Below are positions 19,701 to 27,431 of a DNA stretch of 64,000 bases, piece by piece (positions within the stretch are counted from its first letter, which is position 1; the number at the start of each line of letters is the position of its first letter). The notes below the pieces were generated by a model. The model was not told where the DNA came from. It made no database searches and worked only from the letters and a program-made list of their open reading frames with translations. This stretch comes from Candidatus Thiodiazotropha sp. (ex Codakia rugifera) (lineage in GTDB: Bacteria; Pseudomonadota; Gammaproteobacteria; Chromatiales; Chromatiaceae): NCBI GenBank assembly GCA_025656675.1, contig JAHXHN010000001.1, forward strand, positions 208,501 through 272,500. The letters run 5' to 3'. Position numbers and translations under genes: made by a program.

Positions 19701-19870
19701 ACATCCTGCGGCGTAGCGCCTGGCCAGTTGGTGCGGATGGAGATGGTGCGAACCTCGAGATCCGGGATCATTTGCACCGGTATTTTCAAGGCGGCGACGA
19801 TCCCCAGCACAATCACGATGAGCACGCCCACAGCGATCAGAATTCCGTGTTTGACCATTGCCTCGAACAT
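16703..19870 (-). CDS. RND-family efflux permease
   Basis: A 1055-residue inner-membrane protein of the resistance-nodulation-division family. It has the typical repeated layout: a first helix (VKHGILIAVGVLIVIVLGIV), a large periplasmic domain with porter subdomains, a helix bundle, a second periplasmic domain, and a second bundle. The family sequence in helix 4 is present (GMTLDNSIVVLE). It works with the adaptor encoded 19 bases upstream and an outer-membrane channel not found in the window. I chose the ATG at 19870; the frame extends 28 codons further into the adaptor stop region. Its resemblance is to the HAE/AcrB-like group rather than to heavy-metal CusA types, but the substrate cannot be told. 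Confidence 0.88.
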   Translation of the reverse strand: MFEAMVKHGILIAVGVLIVIVLGIVAALKIPVQMIPDLEVRTISIRTNWPGATPQDVEKEILIEQEEHLRSVRGLQRFVSSASFGRAQVELEFPFGINLNDTLIEVINALSRVPSYPNNVDEPRIYATSFSANSFMYFRVMPLPGNPRNLDMIPMQDFIRDHVAVRMETVPGVSEISVYGGAERQIQILVDPARLAERNLTVAQVRQAIQQRNRDVSGGEIESGKRRYLLRTIGRVRNVEELKEVIVDNQGDALTRLGEIAEIRLGHFEITRYSYTDGSPVIGMSVRRQAGSNVIDIKRAMMPEVEAINEEVLKPAGMQMFLVADDVGYVEASIYNVWTNLLIGAVLASIVMFLFLRTGKATLIGVMGIPVCTIAAFMGLILAGRTINVISLAGVAFAIGMTLDNSIVVLESIELSWRKGLDRWQAAVDGARKVWPAVLASTLTTVLVFVPIVFIAEEAGQLYSDVAIAISASIIASMLVAIVVIPAAAAHVFSGSLERQSATRLGWKDFLIKRVEWIVGTRMHQLSVLAVVIGICGAIIVYLTPPAEYLPEGEEPKLFASMSPPTGYNLETMTRIGHEVQAHFMPFLDHDPSLFDRGETEVPAMAYFNLSIQATRLRIIAQPKDPKHIKPLMDAVDRKYDSYVGMRSFVSRGSIITSNSGGTRSINLDISGPSLQTIYAVASRAESRAKEVFEKPRVRSQPASLTLSQPLIEIRPNWERLTQSGISNADMGFTIAALTDGAFVDEFFLEDDKIDIYLYSSAGNNASLESLDSLPVYTPTNAVVPLASLARIVESVDTSNIRRVDGKRTVTLSIIPPDNIALETGLEIVKRDVVTYLQDSGALPSNVKIIISGASDQLQATRESLAANYLVALVIIYLVLVAIFSHWGYPLLIMTTIPLGIASGLVGLWLMNQIGAWLPAIGYPAMNQPFDMITMLGFLILMGTVVNNPILIVHQAMVNVREHNMAAQQAVRDAVAIRLRPIAMTTLTTVCGLAPLVLIPGEGTELYRGVGVIVLCGLVGTAIVTLTFLPALIMGALFFRRSPKPAPVIQDDSQK

Positions 19871-19889
19871 GACTATTCCAGTGGACTCT

Positions 19890-20951
19890 TTATTCGGCAC
19901 GCTTGATGCTGACGCCCTGCCCATCGCGCAGCGCTTCATTGCCTTGCACCACAACTGTCGTATCGGCGGCCAGGCCGCTGTTGATGGCGACCTTGCCGTT
20001 GAAACTCAAGCCAGTCTGAACCGGCAGTTCCGAGACCGTGGTGCGCTCGCCTTCCTGATTGACCGCCCATACGGTGACTCGACCGTCTGGGTAGCGTATC
20101 AATGCATCACGATCGACCACGACGCCTCGAGTCCCTGTATTCAAACGCAGTACCCCGCTGGCCGACATCCCCGGCACCAGCTTCGCCTGGAGATCCTCCA
20201 GCGCTGTACGAATCAGAAAGGTGCGAGTGTCCGGATCGGTTACCGGGATAATGGTTTCGATCAAGCCATCGAATGCTTGCCCAGGCAGTGCATCCAAGCG
20301 GATATGAATCTTGGTGGCCTTATCCAATTTGGCGTAAACGGATTGCGGAACCCGGAAGTCAATGCGCAGTCCCTCAGTAGCGATTAATTCGACAACGGTG
20401 TCACCGGGCTGAATCCACTCACCCTGCTCGACGAGTCTGCGACTGATGACACCGGCGAACGGAGCAATGAGCTTGTGTCGCTTCAGTTGCGCCGCCTGGC
20501 GTTGTTGCTCCGCACGGAAACGTTTTACACCAGCACCGTCAATGCGAACCTCTGCCGCCAGTGACTCTATTTCGTTGGCTGACACGCTGTGACGCTTGGC
20601 AAGCGTCTTGGCATCGTCCAGGCGGCGTTTGGCGTCCTCCAATTCCTGGATCGCTATTTCCGTTGCAGCACGAGCCGCCGCCAGGGAAAGCCTGTCCAGC
20701 TCCGAATTGAGCTGCAGAATTTCATCACCGGTCCTCACCGGGTCGCCTATCTTGATTGCCATGCTCTCAACGATACCGCTCACCTCGGTCGATAGCTTAG
20801 CGATCCGTGTCGAAATTACACTGCCGGTTATGGGTACCTCCTCGATTAGAGCAACCTCCTTGGCTAAGTCCACCAGAACCATCGGACCGCGCTGTTGACC
20901 AAACGCTACGCTCCCGTAAATAAAAGCCATTAACACCAGGGACCGTCTCAT
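19890..20951 (-). CDS. RND efflux periplasmic adaptor (membrane fusion protein)
   Basis: A 353-residue exported protein. The start at 20951 gives a signal peptide (RRSLVLMAFIYGSVAFGQQ). Next come a beta-barrel/lipoyl half (GSVISTRIAKLSTEVSGIV), a long alpha-helical hairpin rich in Ala/Glu/Arg, the second lipoyl half (IAPFAGVISRRLVEQGEWIQPGD), and a C-terminal barrel. This is the HlyD/AcrA-type adaptor that joins the permease to an outer-membrane channel. It is the first gene of a two-gene operon. The frame is open 48 codons upstream, but that stretch lacks signal-peptide character. Confidence 0.87.
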   Translation of the reverse strand: MRRSLVLMAFIYGSVAFGQQRGPMVLVDLAKEVALIEEVPITGSVISTRIAKLSTEVSGIVESMAIKIGDPVRTGDEILQLNSELDRLSLAAARAATEIAIQELEDAKRRLDDAKTLAKRHSVSANEIESLAAEVRIDGAGVKRFRAEQQRQAAQLKRHKLIAPFAGVISRRLVEQGEWIQPGDTVVELIATEGLRIDFRVPQSVYAKLDKATKIHIRLDALPGQAFDGLIETIIPVTDPDTRTFLIRTALEDLQAKLVPGMSASGVLRLNTGTRGVVVDRDALIRYPDGRVTVWAVNQEGERTTVSELPVQTGLSFNGKVAINSGLAADTTVVVQGNEALRDGQGVSIKRAE

Positions 20952-21546
20952 AACAATGAGACCCACCTGGTGCTGATTTTCTCGAGAGATACCCATAAGA
21001 CCTTGACCGGAGATACATTGAAAAGACGCTACAAATATATCACCGAAGCTCAAAAATGGAGCATGATTCTCTAACGGAAGAATTTGATTTCTCACGGAGT
21101 TAATTATTTTTAACCTCTCCCATCTACTGAAATCAGACGTGTCCAGCTGATATTTTGTCTAGATTGCCCCCCGGCTTTCAGTCCATCTGGTACAAATCAA
21201 TGTAGCTTCTGCTTCAGGAATTGGCTGAAAAGCGGTCATGATTATCGGTCTGCATATTCCCAGTGAAAGCGTGCAGCGCTCCGCTGTAGGTATCCATTTT
21301 GTGATGGATTCGGGATGGCCGAATAGCCAGCAATTCAGTCATTCAACTATAGACATCTGATCAGGCCAATGTATACAAATGGTATGATCTAGCGAGCAAT
21401 AGATGCCTTAGCTAAAGTGTCGATGCAAATATCGATGGGCGTTGTAACCGCATCCCATTGGGTGCTAACTAAGTGTTTTATGTGGATATATTTATTATGA
21501 GACGGTGTAAGGCAATGAATATTAAAAACAATAGTAGGGTAACACC
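20952..21546. other. Intergenic region between the efflux operon and rsmA
   Basis: About 595 bases between divergent genes with no supported coding sequence, RNA gene or terminator. It should contain the promoters of the efflux operon and of rsmA-lon. I saw no clear operator palindrome that would point to a local regulator, and no regulator gene is adjacent. Confidence 0.5.
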
Positions 21547-22335
21547 TTGAATCACCGCCCTAGGAAAAGGTTCGGCCAAAACTTCCTCCACGATCCCAAT
21601 ATCATCCAGCGCATCGTACAAGCCATCGATCCTCAACCGGATGAACAGCTCATTGAGATCGGTCCGGGACAGGGGGCCATTACCACTGAATTACTGCCGT
21701 TGGCAGGTCGGATGCAGGTTATTGAACTCGACCGTGATCTGATCGAACCGTTGGCGCATCGCTGTGCCTCACTCGGTGAACTGGTGATCCATAACACGGA
21801 TGCCCTAAAGTTTGATTTCTCATCCCTGGTGGAGGCCGGTCGCCCTCTACGGGTGGTAGGGAACCTGCCTTACAATATCTCCACACCACTGCTGTTTCAT
21901 CTGCTCGATCAATCCGAGCATCTGCTCGATATGCACTTCATGCTACAGAAAGAAGTGGTAGATCGTATGGCTGCCGAACCTGGTAGCAAAATTTACGGCA
22001 GACTCTCTGTCATGTTACAGGCCAGAGCCCGTGTCACTTCACTGTTTCACATCGGACCGGGTGCATTCAATCCACCGCCCAAGGTCGATTCAGCATTCGT
22101 ACGCTTGCAACCCAGCAATCCGCCCCCATATCGGATTAACGATTGGGGACTCTTCAGCACATTGGTCAGGCAGGCCTTTTCACAAAGGCGCAAGACCCTG
22201 CGCAACAGCCTGAGAAAGACCCTGTCCACTGATACGATAGAGGCAGCCGGCATAGATCCGGGATGCAGGGCGGAACAGCTTTCCGTAGAGGATTTCGCCA
22301 CCCTGGCCAACCGAGCCGTATCGGCTAACAATTAA
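21547..22335 (+). CDS. rsmA: 16S rRNA dimethyladenosine transferase
   Basis: A 262-residue protein of the KsgA/RsmA family, which dimethylates two adjacent adenines near the 3' end of 16S rRNA. The family-specific N-terminus (RKRFGQNFLHDPNII), the SAM motif IEIGPGQGAITTELL, and the catalytic NLPYNIS motif are all present, with normal length. The start is a TTG: an in-frame TAG at 21535 excludes any start further upstream, and the next candidate would delete the FGQNFL motif. lon follows 24 bases downstream on the same strand. Confidence 0.95.
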   Translation: MNHRPRKRFGQNFLHDPNIIQRIVQAIDPQPDEQLIEIGPGQGAITTELLPLAGRMQVIELDRDLIEPLAHRCASLGELVIHNTDALKFDFSSLVEAGRPLRVVGNLPYNISTPLLFHLLDQSEHLLDMHFMLQKEVVDRMAAEPGSKIYGRLSVMLQARARVTSLFHIGPGAFNPPPKVDSAFVRLQPSNPPPYRINDWGLFSTLVRQAFSQRRKTLRNSLRKTLSTDTIEAAGIDPGCRAEQLSVEDFATLANRAVSANN

Positions 22336-22359
22336 TTGCATAACGAGAAAGGTATAAGG

Positions 22360-24753
22360 ATGCAGGCAGAAGAAGATAACATCCAAGAAGAGATTATCGA
22401 GGTCATCAGCGGCCAAGATCTGGCACCCGCTAATGAGGTACTGCCCAATCTTATCCATCTGTTACCTGTCTCGGCACGACCGTTCTTTCCTGGTCAGGCG
22501 GTTCCTCTTCTGATGGAACAGGAGCATTGGGAAAGCACCATGGAAGCAGTGACCAACTCCCCCCATAGCCTGCTCGGTGTGGTGCTATCAGATGCAGAGT
22601 CGGCAGAGAGCGCCACCCCCGATACGTTCAAGGCTATTGGTACTGTCTGCCGGGTCCATCGGGTGCAACGGTCCGAAGGTCGACTACAGGTATTGGTAGA
22701 GTGCCTGCAGCGCTTTCGTACCGAGAAGATCGTACACACTGAAACACCGTTCACGGCCCGTATCGAATACTTGCCCGAGCCTGCCAGTGATAGCAAGGAG
22801 ATCAAACCCTATGCGGTTGCGATCATCAACACGATCAAGGAGCTGCTACCACTCAATCCCCTCTATGCGGAAGAGCTGCGGATGTTTCTCGACCGTTTCG
22901 GACCTGACGATCCCTCCCATCTGACCGATTTTGCCGCCAGCCTCACAACGTCTGATAAATTCCAACTGCAGGCCGTATTGGAGAGCGTTGAGCTGTTGCC
23001 CCGGATGGAGAAGGTCCTTGAGCTGCTGCATCGCGAGCTTGAAGTTGTGAAGGCTCAAGCATCGATCCGTAAGACTGTTGAGCAGCGTATGGAGAAACAG
23101 CAACGTGAGTTTCTGTTACGCGAGCAGTTGAAAGCGATTCAACAGGAACTGGGCATTGAAAAGGACGACCGTACCGCTGAGCTGGACAAGTTCCGGGAGC
23201 GACTGGAGAAGCTGACACTGACGGAACAGGCTCAACTACGGGTCGATGAAGAGATGAATAAGTTGGCCGTACTGGAACCCGGCTCCCCGGAATACTCGGT
23301 CACCCGGAACTACCTTGACTGGATCACCCTGTTGCCCTGGGGAATCAACTCAGTGGACAAGCTAGACCTACAGTTTGCCCGCAAGACCCTGGATAAGGAT
23401 CACTATGGGTTGGAGGATGTCAAGGAGCGCATTCTTGAGTTTCTTGCACTAGGCATCATGAAAGGACAGATCGCCGGCTCTATTATACTCCTGGTTGGCC
23501 CTCCCGGTGTTGGCAAGACCTCTATCGGGCACTTGATCGCCGAGGCAATGGGCCGCAAGTTCTACCGCTTTTCAGTCGGCGGTATCCGCGATGAGGCGGA
23601 AATCAAAGGGCATCGTCGCACCTACATCGGCGCCATGCCGGGCAAGTTTCTCCAGGCGATGAAGGATGCAGGTACCCAAAACCCGGTTATCATGCTCGAC
23701 GAAATCGACAAGATTGGTGCTTCCTATCATGGCGATCCCGCTTCTGCACTGTTAGAGGTGCTGGACCCCGAGCAGAACAGCGATTTTCTCGACCACTATC
23801 TGGATCTACGCTTCGATCTATCAAAAGCACTGTTCATCTGTACCGCAAATCAACTCGATACTATCCCAAGACCCCTGCTTGACCGCATGGAAACCATCGC
23901 CTTATCGGGCTATATCGCCAGTGAGAAACTGCAGATTGCCCGTAAATACCTGCTGCCCCGTCAGCTTAAGCGAGCCGGTCTGAAACGCAGTGAACTCAAA
24001 CTCAACAGCAAAGCCCTGCGCGCCATAATAGAAGGCTATGCCCGGGATGCCGGAGTCCGCCGACTGGAAAAACAGATCGGAAAAATCGTACGTAAAGCTG
24101 TGGTAAAGATCCTCGAAGGGGCGAAAAAACCGATTGAGGTCACTGTTGATGATCTCAAGGGATACCTGGGTGGCGCTGTCTTTAAGGATGAGCGCAATCT
24201 GAGTGGAGCCGGTGTTGTGACCGGACTCGCCTGGACCGCCATGGGGGGTGCAACACTGAATATCGAGGCCGTCGCCACCCATGAGTTCAATCGTGGCTTG
24301 AAACTGACTGGCCAGCTGGGTGATGTGATGCGCGAATCGGCCGAAATCGCCTATGGTTATATCGTCAGCCATGCAGCGGAGTTCGGGGTGAATAAGGACT
24401 TCTTTGAGAAGGCCTTTGTACACCTGCATGTCCCGGCGGGAGCAACCCCCAAAGACGGACCTTCAGCTGGCATTACCATGGCTTCGGCATTACTCTCTTT
24501 GGCAAGGAAACAACCGGTACGAAATATCGCCATGACCGGTGAACTGACACTGACTGGACAGGTATTTCCGGTCGGCGGTATCAGAGAAAAAGTCATCGCT
24601 GCGCGTCGTGCTGGCATGCGTGAGTTAATCCTTCCGGAAGATAACCGTACCGACTACGAGGAAGTGCCAGAACATATTCGAAAAGGCATCAAAGTCCACT
24701 TCGCGTCAGTCTTCGAAGATGTATTACCCTTACTGTTTCGCAATAGGAAATAG
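22360..24753 (+). CDS. lon: ATP-dependent protease La
   Basis: A 797-residue LonA protease. It has the N-terminal substrate-binding domain (LIHLLPVSARPFFPGQ), a coiled middle region (EQRMEKQQREFLLREQLKAI), the AAA+ module with Walker A GPPGVGKTS at about 380, and the proteolytic domain with the Ser-Lys dyad: S702 in PKDGPSAG and K744 in GGIREKV. It degrades damaged and regulatory proteins in the cytoplasm. I chose the ATG at 22360, which has GAGAAAGG 7 bases upstream; a TTG at 22336 is also in frame but immediately follows the rsmA stop. Confidence 0.95.
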   Translation: MQAEEDNIQEEIIEVISGQDLAPANEVLPNLIHLLPVSARPFFPGQAVPLLMEQEHWESTMEAVTNSPHSLLGVVLSDAESAESATPDTFKAIGTVCRVHRVQRSEGRLQVLVECLQRFRTEKIVHTETPFTARIEYLPEPASDSKEIKPYAVAIINTIKELLPLNPLYAEELRMFLDRFGPDDPSHLTDFAASLTTSDKFQLQAVLESVELLPRMEKVLELLHRELEVVKAQASIRKTVEQRMEKQQREFLLREQLKAIQQELGIEKDDRTAELDKFRERLEKLTLTEQAQLRVDEEMNKLAVLEPGSPEYSVTRNYLDWITLLPWGINSVDKLDLQFARKTLDKDHYGLEDVKERILEFLALGIMKGQIAGSIILLVGPPGVGKTSIGHLIAEAMGRKFYRFSVGGIRDEAEIKGHRRTYIGAMPGKFLQAMKDAGTQNPVIMLDEIDKIGASYHGDPASALLEVLDPEQNSDFLDHYLDLRFDLSKALFICTANQLDTIPRPLLDRMETIALSGYIASEKLQIARKYLLPRQLKRAGLKRSELKLNSKALRAIIEGYARDAGVRRLEKQIGKIVRKAVVKILEGAKKPIEVTVDDLKGYLGGAVFKDERNLSGAGVVTGLAWTAMGGATLNIEAVATHEFNRGLKLTGQLGDVMRESAEIAYGYIVSHAAEFGVNKDFFEKAFVHLHVPAGATPKDGPSAGITMASALLSLARKQPVRNIAMTGELTLTGQVFPVGGIREKVIAARRAGMRELILPEDNRTDYEEVPEHIRKGIKVHFASVFEDVLPLLFRNRK

Positions 24754-24799
24754 AGGGAAAAAGACCCGCAATACGCCATATCAATGAGTCACATCATCA

Positions 24800-24813
24800 T
24801 TGACGCACATCAA
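24800..24813 (+). promoter_or_regulatory. Putative FNR/Dnr-type binding site upstream of nnrS
   Basis: TTGACGCACATCAA matches the FNR/Dnr consensus TTGAY-N4-RTCAA in all ten defined positions. It lies in the 226-base gap before nnrS, on its coding side. A weak -10-like TATCTT lies about 25 bases downstream of the box centre, which would suit a class II activator site. nnrS genes are known members of NO-responsive regulons driven by FNR/NnrR/Dnr proteins. No such regulator gene is in the window. Confidence 0.55.
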
Positions 24814-24979
24814 GGTGGGAACCCCAACGGTTATCTTAAGGTGACGTCCACTAAAATTTTGGGGTTTCCATAAGGGGGGAGAGATCTTACTCTTCCCATT
24901 GACCTAACTCGACAAACACATATTCAGGTTTTTGGCCAGAAGTGTAACCGCCTGATTAACACTTTTGAGGTACCACATC

Positions 24980-26179
24980 ATGGGAGTTATCCCACTCGGA
25001 GAACGCCCTGCTCCATCCAGCCCCCCAACAGGGTGGGCTCCATTCGCATTGGGATTTCGGCCATTCTTCGCGCTTGCCGCACTCTCTGGCCTGTTCTTGA
25101 TGATCCTCTGGGTTACATTCTTCTATACCGGCGTAGCCCCTAGCCGCTATTTTACTACGATCGATTGGCATAGCCATGAAATGCTGTTTGGTTTCACCAC
25201 CGCCATTATCGCCGGTTTCCTTTTGACTGCCGTCCGTAACTGGACGGGCATTGACACACTCACTGGGAAACCACTGGCCTTGCTTGCCCTGCTCTGGCTG
25301 ATGGGCAGGCTGCTACCCTTTACCCCCTCGATACCACACTGGCTGATAGCACTGACAGACTGGCTGTTTCTACCTGCCCTGGTTGTTGCCCTCTACCCGC
25401 CCCTGATAAAGGCAGAAAATCGTATAAACCGTCTCTTTCTCCCCTTACTGACAGGAATGGCGTTTGCGAATCTGCTCTACCATTTACAGGGATTGGGACT
25501 GACAGCTACAGCACAACGGGGGTTGGAGTTGATGCTTAATCTAGTACTACTGCTACTGATCTTCGTGGGTGGCAGAGTACTACCCTTCTTCACAGAAAAG
25601 GCCGTCAAAGGCGCTGCACCCAAATTCAGCAAACGTCGCGAGCAGTGGGTCTACATCACCATAATTCTCTGGACTTTGAGCGAACTGATACTGCCTTTGT
25701 CTGGGCTGTTGTTCCCTGCCGCAGCCGGTGTTGCCGTCACACAAGCATGGCGTTTCATCGATTGGTATCACCCGGGGATATGGAAAAAGCCGATTCTTTG
25801 GGTACTGTTTACCGGACTCTTATGGCTCATCATAGGTTTCCTGCTAAAAGGCTTAGCCCTGCTTGACCTATTTCCTCAGAATCTCTCTACCCATGCATTG
25901 ACTGCAGGGGCTATTGGTGTCTTCACGCTTGGCATGATGGCCAGGGTCACCCTCGGACATACCGGTAGAGAGATCGAACCGAACAGTTACATGAGCTTAG
26001 GTTTTGTCCTGATCAATCTTGCTGTTGTGATTCGTGTATTTCTGCCACTTACCGATCTGCTCAGCTACCAGACGTGCATTGGACTGGCAGGATCGCTCTG
26101 GGTGGCATGCTTCCTCATCTTTGTTTTGACCTACCTGCCTATCCTGATGCGCCCACGAATTGATGGTAGACCAGGATAA
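24980..26179 (+). CDS. nnrS: NnrS family haem-copper membrane protein
   Basis: A 399-residue polytopic membrane protein of about 12 helices, matching NnrS in length and in motifs near the N-terminus (FALGFRPFFALAALSG, then TIDWHSHEMLFGF, with histidines that could bind haem or copper) and later (LGMMARVTLGHTGR). NnrS proteins protect against nitrosative stress and are made in response to nitric oxide. I chose the ATG at 24980 (GAGG upstream) over the in-frame TTG at 24965. It is monocistronic, with a putative FNR/Dnr box 170 bases upstream. Confidence 0.9.
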   Translation: MGVIPLGERPAPSSPPTGWAPFALGFRPFFALAALSGLFLMILWVTFFYTGVAPSRYFTTIDWHSHEMLFGFTTAIIAGFLLTAVRNWTGIDTLTGKPLALLALLWLMGRLLPFTPSIPHWLIALTDWLFLPALVVALYPPLIKAENRINRLFLPLLTGMAFANLLYHLQGLGLTATAQRGLELMLNLVLLLLIFVGGRVLPFFTEKAVKGAAPKFSKRREQWVYITIILWTLSELILPLSGLLFPAAAGVAVTQAWRFIDWYHPGIWKKPILWVLFTGLLWLIIGFLLKGLALLDLFPQNLSTHALTAGAIGVFTLGMMARVTLGHTGREIEPNSYMSLGFVLINLAVVIRVFLPLTDLLSYQTCIGLAGSLWVACFLIFVLTYLPILMRPRIDGRPG

Positions 26180-26353
26180 GCAGCCATATCGCTGATAAAA
26201 AAGCGGCCAGTGAATAGCCCTATGCTATCGTCCTCAAGCATTCGATAGATAATTAGTTATTGAATACTTTAGTAATTACTAATATTCTTTCGCTCCATAA
26301 GTAACGCAGTAACTACTTTACATTTTTATCAAACATAATCTGAGGAATAACTC

Positions 26354-26710
26354 ATGTCTAAAATTGTAAAAATCGCAGCCGCTGCTGCTCTGATCGCCGC
26401 TTCTGCTTCTGCTTCTGCATGGTGGGGCAACCCTTGGAACAACGGTTGGGGCAACAACAACAGCAATGACTTCTTCGGTAACGGTGACGGTTCCGGTGAC
26501 TTCTCTTTCAACATGAGCGGCAGTGGTCGTGGCGCAGGCAATGGTTATGGCCGTGGCTACAATGACTACTACAACCGTCCTTACTACGGTTATGGCGCTC
26601 CTTACGGTGCTCCTTATGGCGCTCCTTATGGCGCTCCTTACGGTGCCCCAGCTCCTTACGGCGCTCCTGTTGCCCCTCAGGCTCCTGCTCCTGCTCCTGC
26701 TGCACAGTAA
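26354..26710 (+). CDS. Sulfur-globule-envelope-type protein (exported, Gly/Ala/Pro/Tyr-rich)
   Basis: A 118-residue protein. Residues 1-22 are a signal peptide ([18 protein letters not shown]). The mature part is very rich in Gly, Asn, Tyr, Pro and Ala: a [13 protein letters not shown] start, a [16 protein letters not shown] middle, and a GAPY tandem repeat. This composition and layout match the small structural proteins (Sgp) that coat periplasmic sulfur globules in purple and colourless sulfur bacteria. GAGGAA gives a good ribosome-binding site. It is monocistronic with its own strong terminator. Low-complexity composition makes homology hard to prove by eye, but export, size and host context agree. 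Confidence 0.75.
   Translation: MSKIVKIAAAAALIAASASASAWWGNPWNNGWGNNNSNDFFGNGDGSGDFSFNMSGSGRGAGNGYGRGYNDYYNRPYYGYGAPYGAPYGAPYGAPYGAPAPYGAPVAPQAPAPAPAAQ
26594..26641 (+). repeat. Four tandem 12-base units encoding GAPY
   Basis: Four adjacent copies of GGYGCTCCTTAY differ only at third codon positions. Each encodes Gly-Ala-Pro-Tyr inside the sulfur-globule-type protein. Partial copies follow. Such repeats can expand or contract by slippage. Confidence 0.9.
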
Positions 26711-26757
26711 TCACTACCGAGTGATTGCTTAGCAGGTCCACCCAGGTGGACCAAAGA

Positions 26758-26795
26758 CACAAAGGCGGACAATTTGTCCGCCTTTGTGCATTTTG
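26758..26795 (+). terminator. Terminator of the sulfur-globule-type gene
   Basis: A near-perfect inverted repeat with arms CACAAAGGCGGACAA (26758-26772) and its complement (26774-26788) follows the stop codon at 48 bases, then GCATTTT. The very stable stem suits a strongly expressed single gene and could also stop minus-strand transcription from ssb. Confidence 0.8.
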
Positions 26796-26901
26796 GGTCT
26801 AGTTCATTTTCCTGATCAAGATTTCACATTGCTTTTTAACAGCCGATTAAATCAGCAGCAAAGGGAAAAAAAGACCGGACACCGATCAGCTAAGGTATGT
26901 T

Positions 26902-27354
26902 TCAAAAAGGAATATCGTCATCGAAGTCGTTATCAGGCACTGATGCAGGCGCCGCTGTCGGCTGTGGCCTCGATGCACCCTGTGACTGTTGAGGTGCGTC
27001 AAAAGAGGCACTACCACCCCGACTATCGAGCATCTGCATCTCGTTGGCCACGATTTCAGTTGTGTAACGGTCTTGGCCATCCTGTCCCTGCCACTTGCGG
27101 GTGCGCAGACTGCCCTCTACATAGACCTTGGATCCCTTTCTCAGATACTCACCGGCAATTTCACCCAGACGATTGAAAAACACCACCCGGTGCCACTCGG
27201 TCCGCTCCTGTTGCTCGCCACTGTTCTTGTCTTTCCAGGACTCTGATGTTGCCAGGGTTATATTGGTGACAGCGCCTCCACTGGGCATATAACGGGTCTC
27301 CGGATCCTTGCCCAGGTTGCCAATCAGGATTACTTTGTTGATTCCTCGAGCCAT
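26902..27354 (-). CDS. ssb: Single-stranded DNA-binding protein
   Basis: A 150-residue SSB. The OB fold begins [21 protein letters not shown] Gln/Pro/Ala-rich linker follows, and the protein ends with the acidic tip [10 protein letters not shown] that recruits repair and replication proteins. I chose the ATG at 27354 (GGAGAG upstream), which removes 11 atypical residues. It lies 77 bases downstream of the YajR-like MFS gene and near uvrA, an arrangement common in this class. Confidence 0.95.
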   Translation of the reverse strand: MARGINKVILIGNLGKDPETRYMPSGGAVTNITLATSESWKDKNSGEQQERTEWHRVVFFNRLGEIAGEYLRKGSKVYVEGSLRTRKWQGQDGQDRYTTEIVANEMQMLDSRGGSASFDAPQQSQGASRPQPTAAPASVPDNDFDDDIPF

Positions 27355-27431
27355 CTGTTTTCTCTCCACAGCTGTTTTTAGCTCCATCCATTGGAGCCTT
27401 TCATCAATTCAGGCGGACAAGTCTATCACCC

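Noticed and set aside
26508..26762. Repetitive frames opposite the GAPY repeat region
   Set aside because: The repeats keep all frames open; only the plus-strand frame has a signal peptide and ribosome-binding site.
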